Of a stretch of DNA of 64,000 bases, positions 34,828-43,792 are shown in pieces (position 1 is the first letter of the stretch; every line of letters starts with the position of its first letter). The DNA is from Chryseobacterium viscerum (lineage in GTDB: Bacteria; Bacteroidota; Bacteroidia; Flavobacteriales; Weeksellaceae), in contig NZ_PPEG02000010.1 of the NCBI RefSeq assembly GCF_002899945.2, positions 62,001-126,000 of the forward strand, in the 5' to 3' direction. A model generated the notes under the pieces. The model made no database searches. It was not told the origin of the DNA and was given only the letters and a program-made list of their open reading frames with translations. A program made the translations under genes and the position numbers.

Positions 34828-37671
34828 ATGATAATGAAAAAATTTTATTCCGTTGTTTTTCTGTTGATTACCATGGTTGTTTTCGGGCAGATCAACTATA
34901 CAATGACGCCCAATCCATTCAACGAAACCGATGCTGTTACGCTTACAATTCCCGGGGACCAGATTGATGAATCTGCCTGGGGTATTTCCAACAATGCTGT
35001 TTATATCTGGTCATGGTCTTTTGATAGCAATTATCAGAACAGTCAGGACTGTCCTACCAATGGAAGCTGGAGCAATTCAAATGATCTGAACAAGCTGAAT
35101 TATAATGTAGCCACAGATACCTATTCCCTGGCTTTTACTCCGACTTCTTTTTTCGGAAGAACAGGAATCGGAAGATTTGGTTTTTTATTAAAAGATAAAA
35201 CAGGGTCACATCAGACCTCACCGGATATATTTGTAAACGTGGGTATTTTAAGCTTAACCCTTACAAACCCGCTGCCGAACAGTCTTACCTCAGTCCCGGC
35301 AGGAAATTCAATCAATATTACAGCAACTACCAATGTTAATAGTACCTTTCAGTTAAAAGCCAATGGAGCTGTTGTGAATTCAGTCTCAGCTCCTTCGCAA
35401 TCTTATTCTTTTACTTATACGGTTTCGGAAGATGCTGCTATGGAGCTTACAGCAACTCAGGGATCCAATTCCAAAAATGCTGCATTTATTCTGCAGGTTC
35501 CGAGAAATGTTGTGTCTCAGGCGGTTCCCAGTTGGATCAGACAGGGAATTAATTATCATCCTACGGATCAGACCAAAGTAGGGCTTGCATTGTATGCTCC
35601 CGGTAAAAACTTTGTACATGTTATTGGCAGTTTTAACAACTGGGCTGTGAATGATGCTTATTTAATGAAAAAAGATACCACAAATCCTGATCTTTACTGG
35701 ATTGAACTTAGCGGACTTACCCCTCAGCAATTATATTCTTTTCAATACAGAACCAATGATTTGAGAAAAGTAGCTGACCCTTATTCACCACAAATATTAT
35801 CTTCTTACGACGATCCATGGATTTCGGCTTCTACCTATCCAAATCTACCTGTATTCCCTGCAGGACAGGGCTTTGAAGTTTCTACATTTAAAACAGGACA
35901 AACCGCTTATAACTGGCAGGTAACCAATTTTCAAAGACCTGCGAAAGAAGATCTGATCGTATATGAATTATTACTAAGAGACTTTACTCAGGAAAAAAAC
36001 TGGCAGTCACTGATCAACAAGATTTCTTATTTGAAGAATTTAAAGATCAATGCTATAGAACTGCTTCCCATCATGGAATTTGATGGAAATCTTTCCTGGG
36101 GTTACAATACTTCCTTCCATTATGCATTGGATAAAGCGTATGGAACTCCTGAAAAATTCAAAGAATTTGTGGATCTGTGCCACCAAAACGGGATTGCAGT
36201 GATTTTAGATGTCGCCTTTAATCATGCAACAGGACGCTCGCCTTTGGTAAGACTATGGAATATAGATCCTGATGGAGATGGCTACGGAAATGTTGCTCCG
36301 GATAACCCTTATTTCAATCAGGTTCCAAAACACTCTTATAATGTGTTTAACGATTTTAATCATACAAGTTCTTCAACTCAATATTACGTTGAAAGATGCC
36401 TTCAGCAATGGTTGACAGAATACCGCATCGATGGATTTCGTTGGGATTTAACGAAAGGATTCACTCAAAACTGTTCCGAAAATGATGAAGCCTGTACCAA
36501 TGCTTATCAGCAAGACAGAGTTGACATTATGAAACATTATGCAGACAGACAGTGGGCTATTGATCCCAATTCTTATATGATCTTCGAACACCTGGGAACA
36601 GATGCAGAAGAACAGCAGTGGGCCAATTACAGAATAGCAGAAGGAAAAGGAGTTATGCTTTGGAATAAGCAAACCGATCCTTACAATCAAAATACCATGG
36701 GATATAAAGAAAACAGCAATTATGACCGTATGAATCACAGTCTTCATGGCTTTACCAATATGAGTGCAGTGGGATATGGAGAAAGTCATGATGAGGAAAG
36801 GCTCATGTTTAAAAACCTTGAATATGGTGCCGTTAATGGAGGCTATAGTGTTAAAAATCTGAATACGGCTCTTGAAAGAATGAAAACCTTCGGAGCTACA
36901 TTTTTCACCATTCCCGGCCCGAAAATGATCTGGCAGTTTGGAGAATTAGGATACGAATTCAGTATCAACAGATGTGCGGATGGTACGATCAACAGCGGAT
37001 GCAGAACGGATGAAAAACCCGTTGCATTTACACTGGGATATGATACCAATACAAACAGAAAAGCAGTGTATGATACATGGGCTAAAATAATCAATATCAG
37101 AAACACCCATCAGATTTTCAAATCTAAAACGTACAGTATAGAATCCAATAATCTTACGAATGATCCTGATGGTCTGATCACCAGGATTTATCTCTATGAT
37201 ACCACCATTACTACCGGAATAAAGAATGTGGTGGTATTGGCTAATTATACTACTTCTGCACAAAATGTTGTTCCTTACTTTCCTTACACTGGTCAATGGC
37301 AGAATCTGATGGATGATAGTGTTTCCAATATAGCTTCAACAACAGCTCCGATAACTTTACAGCCTGGAGAGTTCAGGATTTTCGGAAATTATGCAGGCGC
37401 TTTGTCCACAACGGATACTCATGCAGCTAATAAATTATCCCTTCAGATTGCTAATAATCCAATACAAAATGGGATCGCAAAATTAATTTTTAACAAAGTA
37501 AAAAACGGCGAAATTTTATTTTTTGACGTGACCGGTAAAAAGCTGGGCTCATTCAAAATTGATAAAGAAAACGGGACTTTTGAAACCAAAATCAATTATC
37601 CGCCAGGAACTTATCTGGTTCAATTAAAATCAGAAACAGGAATCGCAATTCAAAAGATGATTGTTAAGTAA
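34828..37671 (+). CDS. Secreted GH13 alpha-amylase-family enzyme with T9SS tail
   Basis: 947 aa. Signal MIMKKFYSVVFLLITMVVFGQ (start at 34828, or 34834 at MKKF). An N-terminal beta domain (about 22-230), a CBM48/isoamylase-N-like domain (about 245-340: VGLALYAPGKNFVHVIGSFNNW), then the catalytic (beta/alpha)8 barrel: GYNTSFHYALDKAYG, DVAFNHATG (about 461), nucleophile Asp in DGFRWDLTKG (about 539), acid/base Glu in MIFEHLG (about 587) and SHDEERL (about 653, replacing the usual NHD). A C-terminal all-beta domain precedes a type A T9SS tail (about 878-947, ending IQKMIVK). It should cut alpha-1,4 or alpha-1,6 glucans outside the cell; linkage specificity is uncertain. Confidence 0.88.
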   Translation: MIMKKFYSVVFLLITMVVFGQINYTMTPNPFNETDAVTLTIPGDQIDESAWGISNNAVYIWSWSFDSNYQNSQDCPTNGSWSNSNDLNKLNYNVATDTYSLAFTPTSFFGRTGIGRFGFLLKDKTGSHQTSPDIFVNVGILSLTLTNPLPNSLTSVPAGNSINITATTNVNSTFQLKANGAVVNSVSAPSQSYSFTYTVSEDAAMELTATQGSNSKNAAFILQVPRNVVSQAVPSWIRQGINYHPTDQTKVGLALYAPGKNFVHVIGSFNNWAVNDAYLMKKDTTNPDLYWIELSGLTPQQLYSFQYRTNDLRKVADPYSPQILSSYDDPWISASTYPNLPVFPAGQGFEVSTFKTGQTAYNWQVTNFQRPAKEDLIVYELLLRDFTQEKNWQSLINKISYLKNLKINAIELLPIMEFDGNLSWGYNTSFHYALDKAYGTPEKFKEFVDLCHQNGIAVILDVAFNHATGRSPLVRLWNIDPDGDGYGNVAPDNPYFNQVPKHSYNVFNDFNHTSSSTQYYVERCLQQWLTEYRIDGFRWDLTKGFTQNCSENDEACTNAYQQDRVDIMKHYADRQWAIDPNSYMIFEHLGTDAEEQQWANYRIAEGKGVMLWNKQTDPYNQNTMGYKENSNYDRMNHSLHGFTNMSAVGYGESHDEERLMFKNLEYGAVNGGYSVKNLNTALERMKTFGATFFTIPGPKMIWQFGELGYEFSINRCADGTINSGCRTDEKPVAFTLGYDTNTNRKAVYDTWAKIINIRNTHQIFKSKTYSIESNNLTNDPDGLITRIYLYDTTITTGIKNVVVLANYTTSAQNVVPYFPYTGQWQNLMDDSVSNIASTTAPITLQPGEFRIFGNYAGALSTTDTHAANKLSLQIANNPIQNGIAKLIFNKVKNGEILFFDVTGKKLGSFKIDKENGTFETKINYPPGTYLVQLKSETGIAIQKMIVK

Positions 37672-37674
37672 AAC

Positions 37675-37713
37675 AAAAAGGCAGATTGGCAGAATAGCTG
37701 ATTTGCCTTTTTT
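37675..37713 (+). terminator. Terminator after amylase
   Basis: AAAAAGGCA (37675-37683) pairs with TGCCTTTTT (37704-37712), with an inner CAG/CTG stem. Confidence 0.7.
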
Positions 37714-37733
37714 GTATATTGAAAAAAATAGTC

Positions 37734-37741
37734 TACTTTTG
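37734..37741 (+). promoter_or_regulatory. -7 promoter box for the SAM riboswitch transcript
   Basis: TACTTTTG matches TAnnTTTG and predicts a start at about 37748, exactly where the riboswitch P1 helix begins. Confidence 0.6.
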
Positions 37742-37745
37742 CGGT

Positions 37746-37855
37746 AGATTTATCAAGAAAGGTGGAGGGATTTGGCCCAAAGAAACCTTAGCAACCTGTA
37801 CAATTCAAAAAAGTGCAAAGGTGCTAATTCCAACCCGAAAGGGGAGATAAGTGAA
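37746..37855 (+). ncRNA. SAM-I (S-box) riboswitch
   Basis: Nearly every conserved block of SAM-I is present in order: P1 5' strand TTATC (37750-37754), AAGAAAGGTGGAGGGA with the kink-turn, TTTGGCCC, GAAACC, TTAGCAACC, a variable P3, AAGGTGCTAATTCC, CCCGAAAGGGG (P4), and the P1 3' strand GATAA (37846-37850). SAM-I senses S-adenosylmethionine and usually turns genes off when SAM is high. It precedes a TonB-dependent receptor and an amino-acid permease. Confidence 0.92.
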
Positions 37856-37917
37856 GTCAATATTCTTATATGAATTCCATTTCTTGAAGTCTTGTTTATC
37901 TGCGAAAAGGTTCGCAG
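37845..37917 (+). promoter_or_regulatory. Riboswitch expression platform
   Basis: The hairpin CTGCGAA-AAGG-TTCGCAG (37900-37917) lies 30 nt before the receptor ATG. AGATAA (37845-37850, the P1 3' strand) is complementary to TTATCT (37896-37901), which overlaps the hairpin's 5' end. With SAM bound, P1 holds 37845-37850 and the hairpin can form; without SAM the alternative pairing would disrupt it. There is no T run after the hairpin, so control may be at translation. Inferred by eye. Confidence 0.45.
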
Positions 37918-37947
37918 GAATGTTATTATTAATTGGCAAGAACAAAA

Positions 37948-40392
37948 ATGAAAAAATTAAGTACAGCGGTATTTTTGCTGAGTGTAATTGGGGTAGCTGC
38001 TCAGGAGAATGAGGAGAAAGGAAAACAAATCGAAGACATTATCATTGTCGGAAACCGAAATGTCAAAAGAACAAAACTTGAGACACCAGTCCCTGTAGAC
38101 GTTATCAATATTGACAAGATCCAGAGAAGCTCTCCACAAATGACTGCTCAGGATCTTCTGAACTATGTGATCCCATCATTCAACGCAGTGAGACAGTCTG
38201 CTTCTGACGGTACAGAACATATTGATCCCGTGTCCTTAAGAGGAATGGGACCAGATCAGATTTTGGTATTATTAAACGGGAAAAGAAGGCATTCTACATC
38301 GTTAGTCAACTATCAGAATACGGTAGGAAATGGTTCTGTGGGAACAGATCTTGGGACAATTCCCATCATTGCAATTGATAGAATAGAAGTCCTAAGAGAC
38401 GGAGCTGCTGCACAATATGGTTCTGATGCCATCGCCGGAGTGATCAATATTATTCTTAAAAAAAATGCAGGGGCATCAGCAAGCCTTACTTACGGAGTAA
38501 CCGGAAGAAATGATGGCGACACTTATCAGGCCGGAGCCAATTACGGAACTTCATTAGGAAAAAAAGATGGCTATATCAATCTTTCACTACAATTAAGCCA
38601 TAGGGGGAAAACGACAAGAACTCAAAACCATGATTTAGATATTTTCGGAGATAATTTTGCGTATGCATTTGCAAATGATCCCGAAGCGGCAAGAGCTGCA
38701 GATGATGCAAAAATTAAAGAGCGGGGATTGACCCGTGATGATTTTAATTTCCAGATCGGAGATGCCCAGATTAGACAGGGACAGCTGTTTTTCAATGCAG
38801 AGTACCCTTTTAATGATCATTTTAAACTGTATTCTTTCGGAGGTTTCAGTATCAAAGAAGGAAAAGGTTTTGGCTTCAGAAGACTTCCGAGCGAAACATC
38901 TAATGTCGTTTCATCCATTTACCCAAACGGTTTTCAGGCAAGTCTTGGATCTCAGGTCTATGATGTGTCTTATGCTGTAGGTGCAAAATATAATGTCAAT
39001 GACTGGCTATTCGACCTGAGTAATACGTTCGGAAGCAATACTTTCAATTATAATGTAAGCAATACCAATAATGCTTCTCTTGGGGCAAAATCGCCAACCC
39101 GTTTTTATGCAGGAGCTCATAGTTTCCTTCAAAATACCGTTAATCTTGATGTTTCTAAAAATATAAAACGGTTCAATATCGCATTCGGAGGAGAATTCAG
39201 ATTTGAACAATACCAGATCAAGGCTGGCGATGAAGCTTCTTACACCCAATATGACATCAATGGAAATGTGGCTGCTGAAGGTTCTACAGTGCTTGGTGCA
39301 GGAGGATCACAGTCTTTCATCGGGTTTTCTCCCAACAATGCATTGACGAAAGACAGACATTCGACCGCAGTATACGCAGATGTTTCCTATGATTTAGATA
39401 AAAAACTGAATATTGATGCCGCCGCAAGATTTGAAAATTACTCAGATTTTGGAAATACATTGAATGGAAAGCTTGCTGTACGATATGAATTTGTGAAAAA
39501 CTATGCAGTAAGAGCAGCAGTAGGAACAGGATTCAGAGCGCCTTCACTTCAGCAGCAGTATTTTAATAATTCTTATGCAGATATTTCGACTTCCGGATTG
39601 AAAATTGTCACCAAAGGGATTTTCAGGAATGATAGCGATGCAGCGAGAATTCTTGGATTTGATAAACTCAAACAGGAAACTTCTGTCAATGGAAGTGCAG
39701 GATTCACTTTAAAACCTGTAAAAGGATTATTTATTACTGTAGATGGGTATATTATTAAAGTAAAAGATAGAATAGTTATTACCGGAAATATAACAGATCC
39801 AAGATTATCAGATCCGGCTATAGTAGGGAAAGGAAATGAGGTAGAAAGCGGAAGATTCTTTGCCAATGCTGTTGATACAGAAACCAAAGGAGTAGATGTG
39901 GTTGTTTCTTACGACTGGTTACTTGGTAACGGAAAATTAAATATGAATCTTGCCGGAAACTACACAGAAACAAAAATCACAGACTTCCATTTTCCGGAAA
40001 ACCTAGGAACCCCTCAGAATGAATTCTTTGGTCCCGACCAGATTAATATCATTGAAACTTTATCACCCAAAACAAAAGCATCATTAGGATTAAATTATGG
40101 AATCGGGAAGTTCAATTTTCTCGTAAGAAATACCTATTTTGGCAAAGTAATAAGAGATGGTTATCCATTTGGCGGAGTTCAGGAATTCTCACCAAAAGTA
40201 GTGACCGACATCAGCGTTGGGTATGATATCACAAAAAGTATCAACTTTACCGTTGGAGCTAATAATGTTTTTGATGTCTTCCCGGATCGCCAGATTTATG
40301 AAAATTCATATTATGGAGTATTCAAATATGCGCCGGTTCAGATGGGAACGCTGGGGAATTATTTCTTCGGAAGGCTTAATTTTAATTTTTAA
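37948..40392 (+). CDS. TonB-dependent outer-membrane receptor, SAM-riboswitch controlled
   Basis: 814 aa from the ATG at 37948 (an upstream TTG gives five extra residues). Signal MKKLSTAVFLLSVIGVAAQ; a TonB-box-like EDIIIVG; plug domain about 50-165 with VDVINIDKIQRSSPQMTAQDLLNYVIPSF, SLRGMGPDQILVLLNGKRRH and IEVLRDGAAAQYGSDAIAGVINIILKK; then a 22-strand-type barrel ending GNYFFGRLNFNF with the terminal Phe. There is no N-terminal carboxypeptidase-like domain, so it is not a SusC type. An SAM riboswitch leads the transcript and an APC permease follows by 7 nt, so a methionine-related ligand is inferred. Confidence 0.85.
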   Translation: MKKLSTAVFLLSVIGVAAQENEEKGKQIEDIIIVGNRNVKRTKLETPVPVDVINIDKIQRSSPQMTAQDLLNYVIPSFNAVRQSASDGTEHIDPVSLRGMGPDQILVLLNGKRRHSTSLVNYQNTVGNGSVGTDLGTIPIIAIDRIEVLRDGAAAQYGSDAIAGVINIILKKNAGASASLTYGVTGRNDGDTYQAGANYGTSLGKKDGYINLSLQLSHRGKTTRTQNHDLDIFGDNFAYAFANDPEAARAADDAKIKERGLTRDDFNFQIGDAQIRQGQLFFNAEYPFNDHFKLYSFGGFSIKEGKGFGFRRLPSETSNVVSSIYPNGFQASLGSQVYDVSYAVGAKYNVNDWLFDLSNTFGSNTFNYNVSNTNNASLGAKSPTRFYAGAHSFLQNTVNLDVSKNIKRFNIAFGGEFRFEQYQIKAGDEASYTQYDINGNVAAEGSTVLGAGGSQSFIGFSPNNALTKDRHSTAVYADVSYDLDKKLNIDAAARFENYSDFGNTLNGKLAVRYEFVKNYAVRAAVGTGFRAPSLQQQYFNNSYADISTSGLKIVTKGIFRNDSDAARILGFDKLKQETSVNGSAGFTLKPVKGLFITVDGYIIKVKDRIVITGNITDPRLSDPAIVGKGNEVESGRFFANAVDTETKGVDVVVSYDWLLGNGKLNMNLAGNYTETKITDFHFPENLGTPQNEFFGPDQINIIETLSPKTKASLGLNYGIGKFNFLVRNTYFGKVIRDGYPFGGVQEFSPKVVTDISVGYDITKSINFTVGANNVFDVFPDRQIYENSYYGVFKYAPVQMGTLGNYFFGRLNFNF

Positions 40393-40399
40393 TCATTAA

Positions 40400-41698
40400 A
40401 TGAGTACTACCTCACATCAGATTGGCTGGAAAACAGCTGCAGCCATCGTCGTTTCCAATATGATCGGAACAGGGATTTTTACCACCCTGGGATTTCAGCT
40501 ATCCGATATTACCAATACCTACAGTATTTTCCTGTTGTGGGGTATCGGAGGGATTCTCGCTTTGTTTGGAGCTTTTTGCTATGCCGAATTAGGTTCACAC
40601 TTTAAAGGAAACGGAGGCGATTTTATCTATCTTAAAGAAACCTATCATCCGCTGTTCGGGTACCTGATAAGCTGGGTTTCTCTGATTATTGGATTTTCTT
40701 CTCCTGTGGCCCTTGCAGCATTGGCAATGTCAAAATACCTTTCCGTATTTGATTATTCTTTTGGCAATGGTTTTGCGATTGCAGCCATTTTCCTGGTTGC
40801 GATTGCGTTGTCATTTAGCCTGAAAACGTCCAGTAGATTTCATAACTTTTTTACTTTCATCAAAATAACCTTCATTATTGTACTGGTTATTCTGGGAGTT
40901 GGGCTTTCAGATTCACCACAGATTGGAAATAGTCTGAACTTCAATGACAACTGGAAAAACGAGATCATGCTTCCGGCTTTTGCCACTTCTCTTGTTTTTG
41001 TCACCTATTCCTACACCGGTTGGAATTCGGCTTCTTATATCGCCGGGGAAATAAAAGATGTTCAAAGGAACCTTCCCAAATCACTCATTATAGGAACTGT
41101 TTTCGTGACAGTAAGCTATATTTTGGTGAATTATATTATGCTGAAACATGCTTCTGTGAGTCAATTGGCAGGAAAAGAAGACGTAATGGGAGAAGCAGCG
41201 GTTAATATGCAGGGACCCACCTTCGGAAAAATTGTTAATATTTTTATCGCGTTACAACTGGTTGCAACCATAAGCGGATACCTATGGGTAGGATCGAGAT
41301 TAACGCAGGCTTTTGCAAAACATACCTACATTTGGAAACCATTATCAGAGGGTAACAAAAAAGGAATTCCGGTAAGAGCTATTTTTGCGCATGCAGTGAT
41401 TGCGGCTATTATTATTCTGACAGGAAGTTTTAAAGAAATTTTTGTGTACACGGCTTTTATTTTACAGCTTTTTGCAAGTCTGGCTATTTCTACCGTATTC
41501 TTTCTGAAGAAAAAAGACAGAAAAATTTTTAAGTCTAATGCTTTCCATATTTTTCCTGCTGTTTTTCTCCTGTTCAGTATTTATATTCTCTACTTTACAT
41601 TTATTCATAATCCTAAAGAAAGCTTGATAGGACTGGGAATTATCGCAGTTGGAATTATTTTATATCTGGTGGACAGAAGGCTCTCCAAAGGATCTTAG
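40400..41698 (+). CDS. APC-family amino-acid permease
   Basis: 432 aa with about 12 hydrophobic segments. The first helix carries the APC signature WKTAAAIVVSNMIGTGIFTTLGF, and helix 2-3 has GGILALFGAFCYAELGSHFKGNGGDFIYLKETYHPLFGYLISW. Helix 6 reads LVFVTYSYTGWNSASYIAGEIKD. It begins 7 nt after the TonB receptor, so the two share the SAM-I riboswitch. Family function is proton- or exchange-coupled amino-acid uptake; methionine is inferred from the riboswitch, not from the sequence. Confidence 0.85.
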   Translation: MSTTSHQIGWKTAAAIVVSNMIGTGIFTTLGFQLSDITNTYSIFLLWGIGGILALFGAFCYAELGSHFKGNGGDFIYLKETYHPLFGYLISWVSLIIGFSSPVALAALAMSKYLSVFDYSFGNGFAIAAIFLVAIALSFSLKTSSRFHNFFTFIKITFIIVLVILGVGLSDSPQIGNSLNFNDNWKNEIMLPAFATSLVFVTYSYTGWNSASYIAGEIKDVQRNLPKSLIIGTVFVTVSYILVNYIMLKHASVSQLAGKEDVMGEAAVNMQGPTFGKIVNIFIALQLVATISGYLWVGSRLTQAFAKHTYIWKPLSEGNKKGIPVRAIFAHAVIAAIIILTGSFKEIFVYTAFILQLFASLAISTVFFLKKKDRKIFKSNAFHIFPAVFLLFSIYILYFTFIHNPKESLIGLGIIAVGIILYLVDRRLSKGS

Positions 41699-41830
41699 AA
41701 GCGGTTTTAATCTCGTATAAACCCGGATAAACAAATTTGTAATTGGGCGTTTTTGCCATTTTACACCCTTTATCCCTAATGCTCAAAAATTTATGCTGAT
41801 TTGGAATTTTAATTTTGAATTAATAATTCT

Positions 41831-41838
41831 TATCTTTG
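41831..41838 (+). promoter_or_regulatory. -7 promoter box for prfA
   Basis: TATCTTTG fits TAnnTTTG; predicted start near 41845, 13 nt before the ATG. Confidence 0.55.
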
Positions 41839-41857
41839 CACCCACAAAATTTCTACA

Positions 41858-42943
41858 ATGTCTAAATCATTAATTCCAAAATTAGAAGCTATAAAACAAA
41901 GATATAATGAGGTTGCAGACCTTATTATACAGCCTGATATCATTTCAGACCAAAAAAAATATTCTTCTTTGAACAAAGAATATAGTGATTTGGGAAAAAT
42001 TGTAAGAGTTTACGATCAGTATAAAGGTGCCCTTGACAGCATTGAAGAATCTGAAGAAATCATTGCTGATGGATCAGACAGAGATTTGGTAGATCTTGCT
42101 AAAGAAGAGAAATTAGAAGCTCAGGCTAAAATTCCTGGATTGGAAGAAGAGCTGAAAGTATTGCTTATTCCTAAAGATCCTGCAGATGATAAAAACATCA
42201 TCGTAGAATTACGTGCCGGAACAGGAGGTGATGAGGCGGCTATTTTCGTAGAAGATATCTACAGAATGTACAGCATGTATTTCAAAACAAAAGGGTGGAG
42301 ACATGAAGTTACAGATTCCAATGAAGCGGCGAAAGGCTACAAGGAACTGATCATGAAAGTGGAAGGAGAAGGCGTTTACGGAATCATGAAATTTGAATCA
42401 GGAGTTCACCGTGTACAGCGTGTCCCTGAAACGGAATCTCAGGGGAGAGTTCATACATCCGCAATCACAATTGCTGTTCTTCCGGAAGCTGAAGAAGTAG
42501 ATTTTGAATTGAATCCTGCCGATATTGAAATGCAGACTTCCCGTTCAGGAGGTGCTGGAGGTCAGAACGTAAACAAGGTTGAAACTAAAGTTCAGCTTAC
42601 CCACAAACCTTCAGGGCTCGTAGTGGTATGTCAACAGGCTCGTTCTCAGTTGGCTAACCGTGAATTGGCAATGGAAATGCTAAGAACAAAATTATACGAT
42701 ATAGAATTACAGAAAGTGCAGGGAGATATCGCAGCACAACGTAAATCTATGGTATCTACAGGAGACCGTTCTGCAAAAATTAAAACGTACAATTACCCAC
42801 AAGGTAGAGTTACTGACCACAGAATCAACAAGTCTATGTATAACCTTGATGCCTATATGAACGGAGATATTTCTGAAATGATTGATGCAGTAATCATGGC
42901 AGAAAATGCAGAGAAAATGAAGGGAGAAGAAGAAAATTACTAA
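41858..42943 (+). CDS. prfA: Peptide chain release factor 1
   Basis: RF1 recognises UAA/UAG stop codons and triggers release. 361 aa, normal length. Domain 2 contains the stop-recognition region around HRVQRVPETESQGRVHTSAITIAVLPE (PxT motif region), and domain 3 has the catalytic SGGAGGQNVNKVETKVQLTHKPSG (GGQ near 234; its Gln is normally methylated by PrmC). The C-terminus ends DGDISEMIDAVIMAENAEKM-like sequence. RF2 is separated by the anticodon-tripeptide region and by the typical RF1 N-terminus. Monocistronic, with a downstream terminator. Confidence 0.95.
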   Translation: MSKSLIPKLEAIKQRYNEVADLIIQPDIISDQKKYSSLNKEYSDLGKIVRVYDQYKGALDSIEESEEIIADGSDRDLVDLAKEEKLEAQAKIPGLEEELKVLLIPKDPADDKNIIVELRAGTGGDEAAIFVEDIYRMYSMYFKTKGWRHEVTDSNEAAKGYKELIMKVEGEGVYGIMKFESGVHRVQRVPETESQGRVHTSAITIAVLPEAEEVDFELNPADIEMQTSRSGGAGGQNVNKVETKVQLTHKPSGLVVVCQQARSQLANRELAMEMLRTKLYDIELQKVQGDIAAQRKSMVSTGDRSAKIKTYNYPQGRVTDHRINKSMYNLDAYMNGDISEMIDAVIMAENAEKMKGEEENY

Positions 42944-42962
42944 GATTAGAAAACATAAAAAT

Positions 42963-42988
42963 AAAGCCTCTGATTCTTCAGGGGCTTT
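42963..42988 (+). terminator. Terminator after prfA
   Basis: AAAGCC (42963-42968) pairs with GGCTTT (42983-42988) with further inner pairs (CTGA/TCAG). Followed by GTCTTTT. Confidence 0.65.
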
Positions 42989-43020
42989 GTCTTTTCAAAT
43001 AACAAAACATAAAATATACT

Positions 43021-43698
43021 ATGAAAACCTACAAAATTATTTTGCTGCTGATGCTTACCATGATGGGTCAGCAACTTTTCGCGCAGACTGAAGTAAAGAA
43101 ACCTAAAGAAGCCTTTGAACTGTTCTTTGGTACTTTCGTGAGCAATGATGAAGAAACTTTGAAAAAGCTTAATGATTATTTAAAACCTACAGTAGAAGGC
43201 CAGGATGCTTATCAGGTGAACTTCAAAGAAACTTCACAAGAAGTGATGAACGGCAGTGTAGAGAATTTTTTGTCGGCTTTTCCTAAAGCTACAGGTTCAG
43301 CATGTAAAAAAGAAGCTGAAGACTATTTCAGAGCCATGTTTGATAATTTTAAAAAAGGAAAACTTACCATTAAAGATGTGAAAGTAGTTCCTAATGAATA
43401 CGTTGAAGGGCAAAAAATTGCAGAAATAACTTATTCTGTAAGCTTCCAGGTTCCATCAAAACTGACTTCCGGGCCAAAGGGGGATCTGAAAAAAATAAAA
43501 GTAGAAGATCTGAAAAAATACCTGACTCAGGCAGTTCAGGATTTTAAAAATGCTGATAAAACTGTAACCACAGATCAGAACTTTAATCTATACGAGCTTA
43601 AAGAAGGTGATAAAATATACTATTGGAATGGAAGTCCGGATGAGATTGTTACCAACCTTACCGATTTCTATTTTGAAAGTTTCGGTGCCAGTGAATAG
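43021..43698 (+). CDS. Secreted protein, unknown function
   Basis: 225 aa. Signal peptide MKTYKIILLLMLTMMGQQLFAQ. The mature part is a mixed alpha/beta domain: KEAFELFFGTFVSNDEETLKKLNDYLKP, a long loop with FPKATGSACKKEAEDYFRAMF, and strands KLTIKDVKVVPNEYVEGQKIAEITYSVSFQVPS. No catalytic motif or family signature is recognised; the layout is reminiscent of NTF2-like folds but this is only a guess. It stands alone between two terminators. Confidence 0.6.
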   Translation: MKTYKIILLLMLTMMGQQLFAQTEVKKPKEAFELFFGTFVSNDEETLKKLNDYLKPTVEGQDAYQVNFKETSQEVMNGSVENFLSAFPKATGSACKKEAEDYFRAMFDNFKKGKLTIKDVKVVPNEYVEGQKIAEITYSVSFQVPSKLTSGPKGDLKKIKVEDLKKYLTQAVQDFKNADKTVTTDQNFNLYELKEGDKIYYWNGSPDEIVTNLTDFYFESFGASE

Positions 43699-43724
43699 AC
43701 GGAAAATACGATAGTAAAGCATAC

Positions 43725-43751
43725 AAGTCTCAATTTATTGGGACTTTTTTT
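43725..43751 (+). terminator. Terminator after the 43021 gene
   Basis: AAGTCTCAA (43725-43733) pairs with TTGGGACTT (43738-43746) and a T run follows. Confidence 0.7.
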
Positions 43752-43768
43752 ATTTCATATACTTTGCG

Positions 43769-43776
43769 TATTTTTG
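43769..43776 (+). promoter_or_regulatory. -7 promoter box for the prolyl oligopeptidase
   Basis: TATTTTTG matches TAnnTTTG; a start near 43783 leaves a 10-nt leader before the ATG at 43793. Confidence 0.5.
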
Positions 43777-43792
43777 AGAAAAACCGATCAGT

